Source: Maritimibacter sp. (lineage in GTDB: Bacteria > Pseudomonadota > Alphaproteobacteria > Rhodobacterales > Rhodobacteraceae). From it: a stretch of 64,000 nt of DNA. Of this stretch, positions 1-9,435 are shown piece after piece (the stretch's first letter is position 1; each line of letters opens with the position of its first letter). The DNA is taken from positions 90,208-154,207 of the forward strand of contig NZNT01000014.1 of NCBI GenBank assembly GCA_002695005.1, in the 5' to 3' direction. Made by a program: the position numbers and the translations under genes. Below the pieces are notes generated by a model. That model ran no database searches. It saw only the letters and a list, made by a program, of their open reading frames with translations, and was not told where the DNA came from.

Positions 1-357
1 CAGGTGCTCCTGATCACCTCGCGGGGCACCGGCCGGTGGATTTTGCCCAAGGGCTGGCCGATGGACGGGGCAACGCCGGCACAGGCCGCCGCGACCGAAG
101 CTTTCGAGGAAGCCGGTGTCGATGGCACGCCGCTCGATACGGTCGTGGGCTTTTATTCCTACTTCAAGGTCCACGAAAAAGAGCGCCTTCCGGTGGTCGT
201 GGCCATCTTTCCCGTCAGGGTGCGCCGGTTGCTCAACGACTGGCCGGAAGCAGGCCAGCGCAAACGGAAATGGCTGAGCCCGAAGAAGGCCGCCAAGGTG
301 CTCGACGAGCCGGAATTGCGCCAGATCGTCAAACACTTCGACCCGCGCGGCATGTGA
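1..357 (+). CDS. Nudix hydrolase, 5' end outside window
   Basis: The reading frame is open at base 1 and stops at 355-357, so the true start lies upstream. The protein shows the GKGWP-type context of small bacterial Nudix hydrolases (diadenosine polyphosphate or diphosphoinositol class). A Nudix box begins at the GWP glycine and ends in TEAFEEAGV. The core E-x2-EE-x-G positions are present, but the usual first Glu and the Arg of the REUxEE motif are replaced by Ala and Thr. Family members hydrolyse nucleoside diphosphates linked to another moiety with Mg2+; the substrate cannot be read here. The Nudix call is firm; specificity is unknown. Confidence 0.85.
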   Translation, partial: QVLLITSRGTGRWILPKGWPMDGATPAQAAATEAFEEAGVDGTPLDTVVGFYSYFKVHEKERLPVVVAIFPVRVRRLLNDWPEAGQRKRKWLSPKKAAKVLDEPELRQIVKHFDPRGM

Positions 358-434
358 TCGGGCGCACCGAACACCCTTGCGCGGGACGCACGAAGGGTTA
401 CATATTCGCAAACCCTTTGTGACAGGTTCGCAAC

Positions 435-848
435 ATGATCCGTTACGCTCTGAAATGTGCCGACGGGCACGATTTCGAAAGCTGGTTCCAGAATGCAGGC
501 GCCTTCGACACGCTCGCCAAGGCGGGGCATGTCACCTGCCCGGACTGCGGCAGCGGCGATGTGTCCAAATCGCTCATGGCCCCCCGCGTGGCCACGACGA
601 AAACCCCCGCGCCGAAAACAGACACACCGCCCCGCGAAGCGGACCTTGCCGCGTTCAAGGCCAAGGTGGAGGCGGAATGCGACTATGTCGGCAGCTCCTT
701 TGTCACCGAGGCGCGCAAGATTCACGAGGGCGAGACGCCCAAACGCGGCATTTACGGCGAGGCGAAACCGAAGGACGCGCTCGCTTTGTTGCAAGACGGG
801 ATCGCCGTCGCTCCCCTGCCCTTCATCCCGACGCGCAAGGCCAACTAG
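435..848 (+). CDS. DUF1178 family protein
   Basis: This 137-residue protein begins MIRYALKCADGHDFESWF and has a following C-P-D-C pair (TCPDCGSGDVSKSL). Together with the Cys of KCADGH these form a likely zinc-binding N-terminus typical of DUF1178. The middle is a low-complexity Pro/Thr/Lys linker, and the C-terminal half carries the conserved EARKIHEGE segment. No enzymatic function is known for the family. It lies 77 bases downstream of the Nudix gene in the same orientation, a common alphaproteobacterial pairing, and could be co-transcribed. Family assignment is confident; the role is unknown. Confidence 0.85.
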   Translation: MIRYALKCADGHDFESWFQNAGAFDTLAKAGHVTCPDCGSGDVSKSLMAPRVATTKTPAPKTDTPPREADLAAFKAKVEAECDYVGSSFVTEARKIHEGETPKRGIYGEAKPKDALALLQDGIAVAPLPFIPTRKAN

Positions 849-886
849 CCTGTAGAAAACGCCCGGAAAGCTGGTAGGGTCGAGCC

Positions 887-1708
887 ATGAAGGTCGTCTT
901 CGAAACCCGGTTCTCGTTCTTCGGCCAATCCGGCTGGAAATCCGACCACGCGGCGGATCCGAACCTACTGTTCGACAGCGACCGGCTTGCCCAGCGGATG
1001 AAGTATTTCGAGCAGGTCACGCTCGCCAGCCTCACCGGCCAGACCGACCGCGCCTTTGAGCACATGGTCCTGTCCTCGAGCCTGATGCCGGAAGGCTGGC
1101 AAAAGCGCTTGCGGGAGCTGTGCTTTGACGTGCTGGGCAAAGAGCGCTGCCGGATCTTGTACCGTCCCGAAGGCTCCGCCGGGCACATCATGAAGAACAC
1201 GGTCGCGAAGCTCTACAAGGATCAGACCGTGGCGCAGGTGGTGCTGGACGACGACGACGCCGTCTCGACCGACTTCGTGGCGGCCGTGAAGCATTACGGC
1301 ACCTTCGCCCTGCGCGACCCCATGAACCCGCGCCCCTACACGTTCCTGTCGTTTCCGCGCGGCTATACGCTCGGCATCGAGGACGGTCGCCTGTCGTGGC
1401 TGTCGCAGCGCTATGTGCCTTACACGAACCTCGGCCTGGCGCTGATCGCGCCCTCGGACACCAAGAGAAATCCGTTCCTGACCAGTCACAAGCGGATCGG
1501 GCAGCGTCACCCGTCGTACATGGTGACGCATCTCAGGCCCTATTACCTGCGCGCCGTTCACGGGTTGAACGACAGCCGGGCGCACCAGTCCGACGAGCAT
1601 CTGTCGGACGACCAGATCGCCGAGGTCTTCCCCTACTTCCCTTGGCTCGCCGCCCATTTTCCCAATGCGCAACGCAAAGAGGGCGACGAGGGAATCGCCG
1701 CGCAGTAG
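887..1708 (+). CDS. Putative rhamnosyltransferase (glycosyltransferase)
   Basis: The 273-residue product starts with FETRFSFFG and has the layout of the putative rhamnosyltransferase family (Rhamno_transf, PF11316). A GT-A-like core is followed by a run of four aspartates at about residues 121-124 (VVLDDDDAV), which takes the place of the DxD metal/nucleotide-sugar motif. No signal peptide or membrane segment is seen, so it should act in the cytoplasm on a surface glycan precursor. It starts 38 bases after DUF1178. The acceptor and sugar are not deducible; rhamnose is the family label, not proven here. Confidence 0.75.
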   Translation: MKVVFETRFSFFGQSGWKSDHAADPNLLFDSDRLAQRMKYFEQVTLASLTGQTDRAFEHMVLSSSLMPEGWQKRLRELCFDVLGKERCRILYRPEGSAGHIMKNTVAKLYKDQTVAQVVLDDDDAVSTDFVAAVKHYGTFALRDPMNPRPYTFLSFPRGYTLGIEDGRLSWLSQRYVPYTNLGLALIAPSDTKRNPFLTSHKRIGQRHPSYMVTHLRPYYLRAVHGLNDSRAHQSDEHLSDDQIAEVFPYFPWLAAHFPNAQRKEGDEGIAAQ

Positions 1709-1935
1709 CGCGTTTCCAGTTTCGGAACAATTCGACATGCCGCACGCTGTGCAGTGCGCGCCGGAAACAGTGGGCGGCTAACTTCTTGGTTAATGTGGCT
1801 TTTTTTTGGCCAAAGCCGGGATTTCTCTAGGCGAAAAGTCTTAATGCCGGGTAAGTTCAAGAACACTTGGGGGGGATGGGGCCAGTTTTCCGGCGTCCAT
1901 ACCCGTATGCATTTCGACTTCGGGGGACACTGTCC
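1709..1935. other. Intergenic region upstream of the RTX gene
   Basis: This 227-base gap is AT-richer than its surroundings. It holds a T8 run followed by a perfect 10-base palindrome TTTGGCCAAA at 1805-1814, nested in GGCTTT/AAAGCC arms (1797-1802 and 1812-1817). The palindrome could be an operator or part of a transcript-end hairpin for the preceding gene. A TTG at 1867 in frame with the RTX gene is a possible but weak alternative start. Confidence 0.35.
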
Positions 1936-4900
1936 ATGTTTCTGCTCTTGCTGCTCATCCCGCTTCTCATCGGCGCTGCTTTTCTGTTCGACTTCACGCC
2001 GGACGACGACCCGGACCCGAATGAAGACATGGACGGCAACGAGGGCGGCGGCAGCACCATCGACCCCGGCGGAAACGGCGGGTCCGGCACGGGCGGCACC
2101 GGAGGCGGCGGCGGTGTGAACACCGGGCCGATCTACCTCACCGACCAGATCGACCTCTACTACGCAGGCGCCGGAGCGCAGGAAATCTACGCACTCGACG
2201 GGGACGACACCGTCAGCGGCATGAACGGTGACGACCAGATCTATGGCCAGGGCGGCGACGACAATCTCTACGGCGGCTTCGGCGATGACACCATCGGGGG
2301 CGGCGCGGGTGAAGATTATGCGTTTGGCGCAGCGGGCGACGACCGGATTACCGGTGGCGCGGGCGATGACGACCTCAACGGCGGCGGTGGCGAGGATACG
2401 ATCCTCGGTGAAGCCGGAAACGACACGATCACCGGCGGCGCGAACGACGATACGCTCGATGGTGGCGCCGGCAACGACTCCATCGACGGTGGGAGTGGCG
2501 CGGACACCATTTCCGGCGGTCTCGGAGACGACCTGATCCAGGGCGTGGGCGGCGCCGACATCATTTCGGGCGATGGCGGAAACGACACGATCTACGCGGG
2601 CTTCGGCGACGATACCGTAAGCGGCGGCGACGGCGACGACGACGTGACCGGAGGCGCGGGCGCAGACACGATCACCGGCGACGCGGGCAAGGACATCCTG
2701 CGCGGCAAGTCCGGCAATGACGTGATCGACGGCGGCGCGGACGACGACGAGATTTACGGCGGCGCCGACGACGACGTGATCACCGGCGGAACCGGCAACG
2801 ACAAGATCGACGCGGGCGACGGCGACGACACCGTGGATGGTGGCGACGGCGACGACGAGATCCAGGGCGGCAACGGGATCGACACGATCACCGGCGGTCT
2901 GGGCAATGACGAGATCAACGGCGGCTCGGGCGATGACGACCTCGATGGCGGCGCGGGCGACGACTACGTCCAGGGCAGCGACGGCAACGACGCGATCGAC
3001 GGCGGCGAAGGCAACAACGATCTGCGCGGCGGGATAGGCAACGACACCATCGTCGCGGGCGCCGGCAACGATGCCGTGCGCGGTGGCGATGGCGATGACG
3101 ACATCGACGTCGGCGACGGCGACAACCAGGTCTGGAGCGGCGCGGGCGACGACTCCATCACGACCGGCGCCGGGGCCGACACGATCAACAGCGACGACGG
3201 GGCCGACACCATCATTTCCGGTGCCGGTGACGACACGATCTATGCGGGCGACGGCAATGACACGGTGGATGCAGGCGACGGCGACGACTTCGTCGACGGC
3301 GGGCTTGGCGACGACACCATCACGGCCGGCGACGGGGACGACACGGTCTCCGGCAGCGTCGGCGACGACACGATCTCGGGCGGCGCGGGCAACGACACGC
3401 TCGACGGCGGCGCCGGTGAAGACACGCTCGATGGCGGTGATGGCAATGATGTCCTGAATGGGGGACAGGGTAACGACACGCTCGACGGCGGCGCCGGCGA
3501 CGACACCCTGTACATGGATATCGGCGACAGCGCGACCGGCGGCGACGGGGCGGACACCTTCGTGGTGGATAATTCCGGCACCGACTATTACGAGGCCGAC
3601 GGCACCACGCCGAACGTCGCCGTGATCGAAGATTTCGACACCTCGACCGACGTGCTGGCCATCGTGGGCGCCAACGCCAACGAACTGGCCCTCGACGGGG
3701 CACTCGCGGTGAACGCCACCGGGCTCGACGCCGGGCTCCTGTTCACGATCACCGACAGTTCGTCGGGGTCCGACGTGGTCTATGCCCGCATCCTGCTCAA
3801 GGGTCTGACCGAGGCGGATATTGACGACATCCAGGGTCCGGACGTGTTCGGCACCAACGATGACGACGTGCTCTCGGCCAACTCCACGGCCAACACGATC
3901 ATCGCCCGTGACGGCGACGACATCGTGGGCGGCGGCATCCTCACCGACCTGATCGAAGGCGGCGATGGCAATGACGTCATCACCGGCGGCGATGGCGGCA
4001 CGACGCTCGCCGGTGGCAGCGGCGACGACACCATCTTCGGCGGCGCTGGCGATGACGAGATCTTCGGGAATCCGGGCGACGACATGATCGACGGTGGCGG
4101 TGGGAACGACACCATCGACGGCATGGGCGGCGCGGACGAGGTCGATGGCGGCGATGGCGACGACACGATCCTCGGCGGCACCAACGACGACATCCTGCGC
4201 GGTGGCGCGGGTAACGACAACATCGAAGGTGGCGGCGGCAACGACGACATCGACGGCGGTGACGGCGAAGACGACATCGATGCCGGTGCTGGCGACGACA
4301 CCGTGACCGGCGGCGCCGGGAACGACACCATCTTCGGCGATACCGGCGGCGACACGATCGACGCGGGCGATGGCAACGATTACGTCGACGGCTGGAGCGG
4401 CTCCGACGTGATCGATGGTGGCGCAGGCAACGACACACTGCTGGGCTACGACGGCGGCGACACCATTCGTGGTGGCGACGGCGACGACATCATCAACGGC
4501 GAAGCGATGGGCGATACCCTGGACGGCGGCGCTGGCGATGACGACATAAGCGGCGGCAGCGGCGACGACACGATCGAGACCGGCACCGGCAACGACACGG
4601 TCAACGCCGGCAGTGGCAACGACTTCGTCGCGGTCGAAGGTGTGGGCGAGATCACGCTGGGCGACGGGGACGACACGATCTTCGTGCGAAACGAGGTCGG
4701 CACCGACGGCACGAACGACCGCGTGGTCACCGACTTCAACACCGCCGACGACGTGGTGATGGTCCCGGCCGGGGAACTGGGCAACTACTCCATCGTCGAT
4801 GGCGGCGCGGACGGCCTCTACCTGCTCTGGACGACCAGCAGCACAGGCGGCGGCGTCGCGGCCTCGGTGGCCCTGACCCTGCAGGGTCTCACACCGGCCG

Positions 4901-4947
4901 ACATCCCGAACGTGACGCTCCAGGAAGAGCCCGTCGCGGTTCCCTGA
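1936..4947 (+). CDS. RTX (hemolysin-type calcium-binding repeat) protein, two tandem modules
   Basis: The 1003-residue acidic protein is built mostly of glycine/aspartate nonapeptides of the GGxGxDxux type, which fold as calcium-binding beta-rolls. A first repeat block covers about residues 88-535. A non-repeat domain follows at about 541-635 (TFVVDNSG, then a VIEDFDTSTDVLAIV stretch, then LLKGLTEADI). A second repeat block covers about 636-912, and the end domain at 916-1003 has the same plan (VVTDFNTADDVVMVP, then LQGLTPADIPN). No protease, lipase or adhesin domain is visible. The start at 1936 follows a GGGGGA ribosome site and gives a strongly hydrophobic N-terminus (MFLLLLLIPLLIGAAFLF), unusual for a type I secretion substrate. 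No type I secretion genes are adjacent. Confidence 0.85.
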   Translation: MFLLLLLIPLLIGAAFLFDFTPDDDPDPNEDMDGNEGGGSTIDPGGNGGSGTGGTGGGGGVNTGPIYLTDQIDLYYAGAGAQEIYALDGDDTVSGMNGDDQIYGQGGDDNLYGGFGDDTIGGGAGEDYAFGAAGDDRITGGAGDDDLNGGGGEDTILGEAGNDTITGGANDDTLDGGAGNDSIDGGSGADTISGGLGDDLIQGVGGADIISGDGGNDTIYAGFGDDTVSGGDGDDDVTGGAGADTITGDAGKDILRGKSGNDVIDGGADDDEIYGGADDDVITGGTGNDKIDAGDGDDTVDGGDGDDEIQGGNGIDTITGGLGNDEINGGSGDDDLDGGAGDDYVQGSDGNDAIDGGEGNNDLRGGIGNDTIVAGAGNDAVRGGDGDDDIDVGDGDNQVWSGAGDDSITTGAGADTINSDDGADTIISGAGDDTIYAGDGNDTVDAGDGDDFVDGGLGDDTITAGDGDDTVSGSVGDDTISGGAGNDTLDGGAGEDTLDGGDGNDVLNGGQGNDTLDGGAGDDTLYMDIGDSATGGDGADTFVVDNSGTDYYEADGTTPNVAVIEDFDTSTDVLAIVGANANELALDGALAVNATGLDAGLLFTITDSSSGSDVVYARILLKGLTEADIDDIQGPDVFGTNDDDVLSANSTANTIIARDGDDIVGGGILTDLIEGGDGNDVITGGDGGTTLAGGSGDDTIFGGAGDDEIFGNPGDDMIDGGGGNDTIDGMGGADEVDGGDGDDTILGGTNDDILRGGAGNDNIEGGGGNDDIDGGDGEDDIDAGAGDDTVTGGAGNDTIFGDTGGDTIDAGDGNDYVDGWSGSDVIDGGAGNDTLLGYDGGDTIRGGDGDDIINGEAMGDTLDGGAGDDDISGGSGDDTIETGTGNDTVNAGSGNDFVAVEGVGEITLGDGDDTIFVRNEVGTDGTNDRVVTDFNTADDVVMVPAGELGNYSIVDGGADGLYLLWTTSSTGGGVAASVALTLQGLTPADIPNVTLQEEPVAVP
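2197..3540 (+). repeat. RTX nonapeptide repeat block 1 (DNA-level 27-bp periodicity)
   Basis: In-frame, degenerate 27-base units rich in GGCGACGAC- and GGCGGCGCGGGC-like segments encode the first beta-roll array. Degeneracy is mainly at third positions, so selection is on protein sequence rather than DNA. Confidence 0.8.
3841..4680 (+). repeat. RTX nonapeptide repeat block 2
   Basis: A second array of 27-base units of the same type starts after the internal non-repeat domain, at the FGTNDDDVL segment. It ends before the C-terminal cap domain. Confidence 0.8.
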
Positions 4948-5016
4948 CCTCTTGCGCAAGTCCGCGCCGGGCTCTATCAGGCGCGGGATTGACTGGGACC
5001 ACGGGGACGGGCGCAA

Positions 5017-6252
5017 ATGCCGCTTCTGGTGATGAAATTCGGCGGCACCTCCGTCGCCACCCTCGACCGGATCGCGCGCGCCTCCAAGCGGGTCGCGCGC
5101 GAAGTCGCGAATGGCTACGACGTGATTGTCGTCGTCTCGGCGATGGCCGGAAAGACCAACGAGCTGGTCGGCTGGGTCGAAGAAACCTCTCCCATGTACG
5201 ACGCGCGCGAATACGATGCGGTCGTGGCTTCGGGCGAGATCGTGACCGCCGGTCTCATGGCGCTGCGACTTCAGGAAATGGATGTCCCGGCGCGCAGCTG
5301 GCAGGGCTGGCAGGTGCCGCTCAAGACCAACTCGGCCCATTCGTCGGCCAGGATCGAAGACATCGGCACCGACGCGATCAACGCGAAATTCGACGAAGGC
5401 TTCAAGGTCGCCGTGGTGGCGGGCTTTCAGGGCATCTCGCCCGAGGGCCGGGTGACCACGTTGGGCCGGGGTGGCTCGGACACCACCGCCGTGGCCTTTG
5501 CCGCCGCTTTCGGTGCTGAGCGCTGCGACATCTACACCGACGTCGACGGGGTCTACACCACCGACCCCCGGATCGAGGACAAGGCCCGCAAGCTCGACAA
5601 GATCGCCTTCGAGGAAATGCTCGAACTGGCCAGCCTGGGCGCCAAGGTGCTCCAGACCCGCTCGGTCGAGCTTGCCATGCGCTTCAAGGTGAAGCTGCGC
5701 GTCTTGTCGTCTTTCGAAGAATATGACCCCAATGCAGGCACGCTGGTCTGCGACGAGGAGGAAATCGTGGAACAGAATGCCGTCTCCGGTGTGGCCTACA
5801 GCCGCGATGAAGCCAAAATGACGCTGATCTCGGTGGCCGACCGCCCCGGCATCGCGAGCGCGATCTTCACCCCCCTCTCCGAGGCCGGCGTGAACGTGGA
5901 CATGATCGTTCAGAACATCTCGGAGGAAGGTCGCACCGACATGACCTTCTCCTGCCCCGTGGGACAGGTGGCGCGCGCGGAAAAAGCGCTGACCGCGGCC
6001 AAGGAAAAGGGCGACATCAACTTTCGCGAGCTTGTCGCGGATGAAGATGTGGCGAAGGTGTCGGTCGTGGGGATCGGTATGCGCTCCCACGCCGGGATCG
6101 CGGCGCGGATGTTCTCGGTGCTCGCGAACGAGGGCATCAACATCAAGGTCATCACGACGTCCGAGATCAAGATCTCGGTCTTGGTGGACCGGAAATATAT
6201 GGAGTTGGCCGTCCAGTCCCTCCACGACGCGTTCGACCTCGACAAGGTCTGA
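5017..6252 (+). CDS. lysC: Aspartate kinase
   Basis: The 411-residue product phosphorylates L-aspartate, the committed step to lysine, threonine, methionine and diaminopimelate. The amino-acid-kinase signature KFGGTS is at residues 7-12. The DVDGVYTTDPR segment of the aspartokinase family follows, and two C-terminal ACT domains (about residues 265-411, including GVNVDMIVQNISEEG and GINIKVITTSEIKISV) imply feedback control by end-product amino acids. Length fits the single-function alphaproteobacterial enzyme. The gene stands alone between the RTX gene and ptsP; thrC lies 13 kb away on the other strand. Confidence 0.96.
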   Translation: MPLLVMKFGGTSVATLDRIARASKRVAREVANGYDVIVVVSAMAGKTNELVGWVEETSPMYDAREYDAVVASGEIVTAGLMALRLQEMDVPARSWQGWQVPLKTNSAHSSARIEDIGTDAINAKFDEGFKVAVVAGFQGISPEGRVTTLGRGGSDTTAVAFAAAFGAERCDIYTDVDGVYTTDPRIEDKARKLDKIAFEEMLELASLGAKVLQTRSVELAMRFKVKLRVLSSFEEYDPNAGTLVCDEEEIVEQNAVSGVAYSRDEAKMTLISVADRPGIASAIFTPLSEAGVNVDMIVQNISEEGRTDMTFSCPVGQVARAEKALTAAKEKGDINFRELVADEDVAKVSVVGIGMRSHAGIAARMFSVLANEGINIKVITTSEIKISVLVDRKYMELAVQSLHDAFDLDKV

Positions 6253-6452
6253 CAGGGTCACGGGGCGTACCCGCGATCAGGACATCGCCCGGATGGCCGG
6301 GGGTGCATCGCGCGTTTTCCGCACGGATTCCCCGACCGCCCGCCGGACTTGCAGTCATGCGCTTGGTGCGCTTGCGCCCGCGTCACAAGCCGAAGACCGC
6401 CTAATGATTCGCTGAAAACGCTTTCCGCCGGGGGCGGCGGTGTGTTTTAACC

Positions 6453-8747
6453 ATGTCGAATGTCCGGGGATGCATCGTGAACAGGGAACACACGCCAGAA
6501 ACGGAGCCGTCCGAGTCGCGCAAGCTGCTCGGCCGTCTGCGTGAAGCACTGGCCGCGGATTCCGCGGGTCAGGAGCGTCTGGACCATGTGACCCGCATCA
6601 TCGCCACCTCGATGGGCGTGGAAGTCTGCTCGATCTACCTGTTCCGGGATTCGGACACTCTGGAACTCTGCGCGACCGAAGGTCTGAAGGCCGAAGCCGT
6701 CCACCAGACCCGGATGCGGATGGGCGAGGGCCTTGTCGGTCGCGTGGCGCGCACCTCGCGGGTCATCAATACGCCGGATGCACCCGCCGAGCGCGGATTC
6801 CGTTACATGCCTGAAACCGGCGAGGAAATCTTCTCGTCCTTCCTCGGCATCCCGATCCAGCGGCTGGGCGAGACGCTGGGCGTCCTTGTCGTCCAATCGA
6901 AAGAGGCGCGCGGGTTCACCGAGGACGAGGTCTACGGCATGGAAGTCGTGGCGATGGTCCTTGCCGAAATGACGGAACTTGGAGCCTTCGTCGGAGAGGG
7001 CGCGGCGCTTGCCGCCCTCCACCAGCGTCCGGCCATGTTCCGGGGCGGTTCCGGGCAGGAGGGGATCGCCGAGGGTCATGTCTGGCTGCATGAGCCCCGT
7101 GTGGTGGTGACGAACCCGATCGCGGATGACCCACACGAAGAGGCACGCCGGCTGCGGGCCGCCGTGGACGAGTTGCGGGTGTCGGTGGACGAGCTGCTCG
7201 CCACAACACAGGGCGTCGACAAGGACCAGTTGCAGGTGCTCGAAGCCTACCGGATGTTCGCCAATTCCAAGGGCTGGATGCGCCGGATGGAGGAGGACAT
7301 CTACCGGGGCCTGTCTGCCGAGGCGGCCGTTGAGAAGGAACAAAGCTCTGCACGCTCGCGCATGGCGCAGGTGCCTGACGCTTACCTGCGCGAGCGGCTC
7401 CACGACCTTGACGACCTGTCCAACCGGCTGCTGCGTATCCTCACCGGCCAAGGGGGCGATACGGGTGCGGAGATGCCCGAGGACCCGATCCTGATCGCCC
7501 AGAACATCGGCCCCGGCGAGTTGCTCGAATACGGGCGCGGACTGAAGGGCGTGGTGCTCGAGGGCGGGTCGGTGGCGAGCCATGCCGCCATCGTCGCCCG
7601 TGCGCTGGCCATCCCGCTTGTCGTCAACGCGCGGCGCATCACGACCGAGGCGCTGAACGGCGACCCGATCATCGTCGACGGAGATCAGGGGCTGGTCCAC
7701 CTGCGCCCCGAGGACAGCGTGCGCAGCGCGTTCCGCGACAAGATGGCGATGCAGGCCGAACAACAACAGCGCTATGTCGGCCTGCGCGACATGCCGGCGA
7801 CCAGCGACGAGGGCACAACCGTCTCGTTGATGATGAACGCGGGTCTGATGGCGGATCTGCCGTCGCTCGAAGGCTCCGGCGCCGAGGGCGTCGGGTTGTT
7901 TCGCACGGAGCTTCAGTTCCTGATCCGCTCCAACGTCCCGCGCCGGGGCGAGTTGGCGGCGCTTTATTCGCGGGTGCTGGACGCCGCCAGTGGCAAGCGC
8001 GTCGTGTTTCGCACACTCGATATCGGGTCGGACAAGGTGCTGCCCTACATGAAGCCGACCGAGGAGCCGAACCCCGCGCTCGGCTGGCGCGCGATCCGCG
8101 TGGGGCTCGACAAGCCCGGTGTGATGCGGATGCAGGTCCAGGCGCTGATCCGGGCGGCCGCCGGGCGCGATCTGTCGATCATGTTTCCGTTCGTCGCCCA
8201 GTACGAGGAATTCTCGCAGGCCAAAGAGATCTTCTACCGCGAGCTCAAGCGGGAGGAGACGATGGGTCACGTCTTGCCGAAGAACGTCGAGGTGGGCGCG
8301 ATGCTGGAGACCCCCTCGCTCGCCTTCGCGCCGCGGCAGTTCTATGAGGAAGCCGATTTCATCTCGATCGGCGGCAACGACCTCAAGCAGTTCTTCTTTG
8401 CCGCAGATCGCGAAAACGAGCGGGTTCGGCGGCGCTATGACACACTGAACGCGTCGTTTCTGAACATCATCGACATGATTATCCGACGCTGCGAAGAGGC
8501 CGGGACACCGCTGTCTTTCTGCGGCGAGGATGCCGGGCGGCCCGTCGAAGCGGTCTGTTTCGCGGCCCTCGGGATGCGCAGCCTGTCGATGCGCCCCGCC
8601 TCGGTCGGCCCGGTGAAACACCTGATCCGGCGCACGGACCTCTCCGAATTGCGCCAGGTGCTCGACGAGGCGCGGGGATCGGGCATTCAGTCGGTGCGCG
8701 AGCCGGTGATGGATTACCTGTTCCGCCGTGACGCGACCGGCAACTGA
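6453..8747 (+). CDS. ptsP: Phosphoenolpyruvate-protein phosphotransferase PtsP (EI-Ntr)
   Basis: This 764-residue protein has an N-terminal GAF domain (about 35-160) followed by the full enzyme I module. The phosphorylated His is about residue 377 in GGSVASHAAI, and the C-terminal PEP-binding TIM barrel contains the catalytic Cys (about 690) in SFCGEDAG. EI-Ntr feeds phosphate to NPr and EIIA-Ntr, a regulatory nitrogen/potassium phosphorelay rather than sugar uptake. The ATG at 6453 has no clear ribosome site. A GTG at 6477 (eight codons in) sits behind GGGGATG and may be the real start. Its stop is 2 bases from that of the convergent GNAT gene. Confidence 0.93.
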   Translation: MSNVRGCIVNREHTPETEPSESRKLLGRLREALAADSAGQERLDHVTRIIATSMGVEVCSIYLFRDSDTLELCATEGLKAEAVHQTRMRMGEGLVGRVARTSRVINTPDAPAERGFRYMPETGEEIFSSFLGIPIQRLGETLGVLVVQSKEARGFTEDEVYGMEVVAMVLAEMTELGAFVGEGAALAALHQRPAMFRGGSGQEGIAEGHVWLHEPRVVVTNPIADDPHEEARRLRAAVDELRVSVDELLATTQGVDKDQLQVLEAYRMFANSKGWMRRMEEDIYRGLSAEAAVEKEQSSARSRMAQVPDAYLRERLHDLDDLSNRLLRILTGQGGDTGAEMPEDPILIAQNIGPGELLEYGRGLKGVVLEGGSVASHAAIVARALAIPLVVNARRITTEALNGDPIIVDGDQGLVHLRPEDSVRSAFRDKMAMQAEQQQRYVGLRDMPATSDEGTTVSLMMNAGLMADLPSLEGSGAEGVGLFRTELQFLIRSNVPRRGELAALYSRVLDAASGKRVVFRTLDIGSDKVLPYMKPTEEPNPALGWRAIRVGLDKPGVMRMQVQALIRAAAGRDLSIMFPFVAQYEEFSQAKEIFYRELKREETMGHVLPKNVEVGAMLETPSLAFAPRQFYEEADFISIGGNDLKQFFFAADRENERVRRRYDTLNASFLNIIDMIIRRCEEAGTPLSFCGEDAGRPVEAVCFAALGMRSLSMRPASVGPVKHLIRRTDLSELRQVLDEARGSGIQSVREPVMDYLFRRDATGN

Positions 8748-8749
8748 CG

Positions 8750-9280
8750 TCAGCCGGGGTCGGTCCATCGCCGAACCCTGCCCGTCACGCCCGACCAGCC
8801 CTCCGGTGCCAGAGCGATGCCCAGTACGCGGTCCGGGTTGGTAGGCGGCGGCATCTCGACACCTTCCAGTCGGTCGAACCCGAAGCGCCCGTAATAGGGT
8901 GCATCCCCCACGAGAAGCGCGCGCGCCCAACCCTGTGCGCGCGCGAGGTCGAGGCTGTGGCTGATGAGCAGGCCGCCCAGCCCCTCGCCCTGCCGGGTTG
9001 GGTGGACCGCCACGGGACCGAGGAGCAGCGCATCGTGACTCCCCACATGCACGGGCCAGAACCGGATCGCGCCCGCGAGGATGCCGTCACCGTCGCGCGC
9101 GGTCGTGGACAGCCCGACGACGGGGTCAACGTCGTCGCGCAGACGATAGGAGGACAGCGCCTCGCGCCCCGGTGCGAAACAGAGGTCGTAGAGTGCTTCG
9201 ACCTCCCACCAGTCGGCGGGCGTTTCTGGTGCCAGATTGAACAGCGCGCGCCCCCTTCTGTCGGCCTGCCTCCCCGCCAT
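8750..9280 (-). CDS. GNAT family N-acetyltransferase (YhbS-like)
   Basis: The 176-residue product has the acetyl-CoA-binding core of GNAT enzymes: LLLGPVAVHPTRQGEGLGGLLI, with the R/Q-x-x-G-x-G/A loop, then ARALLVGDAPYYGRFGF near the C-terminus. This order fits the YhbS/predicted-acetyltransferase subgroup. The frame is open upstream to 9412, but that stretch reads as low-quality Arg/Pro-rich sequence. I chose the ATG at 9280 (MAGRQADRRG), although it has no good ribosome site. The acceptor is unknown. Confidence 0.75.
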   Translation of the reverse strand: MAGRQADRRGRALFNLAPETPADWWEVEALYDLCFAPGREALSSYRLRDDVDPVVGLSTTARDGDGILAGAIRFWPVHVGSHDALLLGPVAVHPTRQGEGLGGLLISHSLDLARAQGWARALLVGDAPYYGRFGFDRLEGVEMPPPTNPDRVLGIALAPEGWSGVTGRVRRWTDPG

Positions 9281-9435
9281 AGCCCAAACCAGCGGGGAGG
9301 TGAAAGCCCCGAGACGGCGGCGGCGGTGCGGGAATATCTTCGTGAATTCGGGAGGATGCCGGCGGATCGCGCGCCCCGGCGCATTCCAATCCCCGGCCGG
9401 GCGCGGTAGCAAAGGGCAACCAGACGAGGACCGCC

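Noticed and set aside
2197..4680. Direct repeats that could suggest a CRISPR or satellite array
   Set aside because: The units are 27 bases, in frame, degenerate at third positions and encode RTX nonapeptides; there are no spacers.
1633..6261. A 1542-codon open frame on the minus strand across the RTX gene and lysC
   Set aside because: It is the mirror of GC-rich RTX repeats, which leave no stops in the complementary frame. It is low-complexity Val/Ala/Asp and crosses two well-supported plus-strand genes.
6427..6440. CCGCC/GGCGG hairpin before ptsP as a terminator
   Set aside because: The stem is 5 bp with a 3-nt loop, sits just 15-25 bases from the start codon and has no clean T-run; it is within expectation for this GC content.
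6447..8930. An 827-codon minus-strand frame opposite ptsP
   Set aside because: It is antisense to a complete, motif-verified PtsP, with Arg/His/Gln-rich composition and no recognisable domain.
9281..9412. N-terminal extension of the GNAT gene to 9412
   Set aside because: The extra 44 residues are Arg/Pro-rich, not family-like, and would run to within 23 bases of the divergent flavin reductase start.
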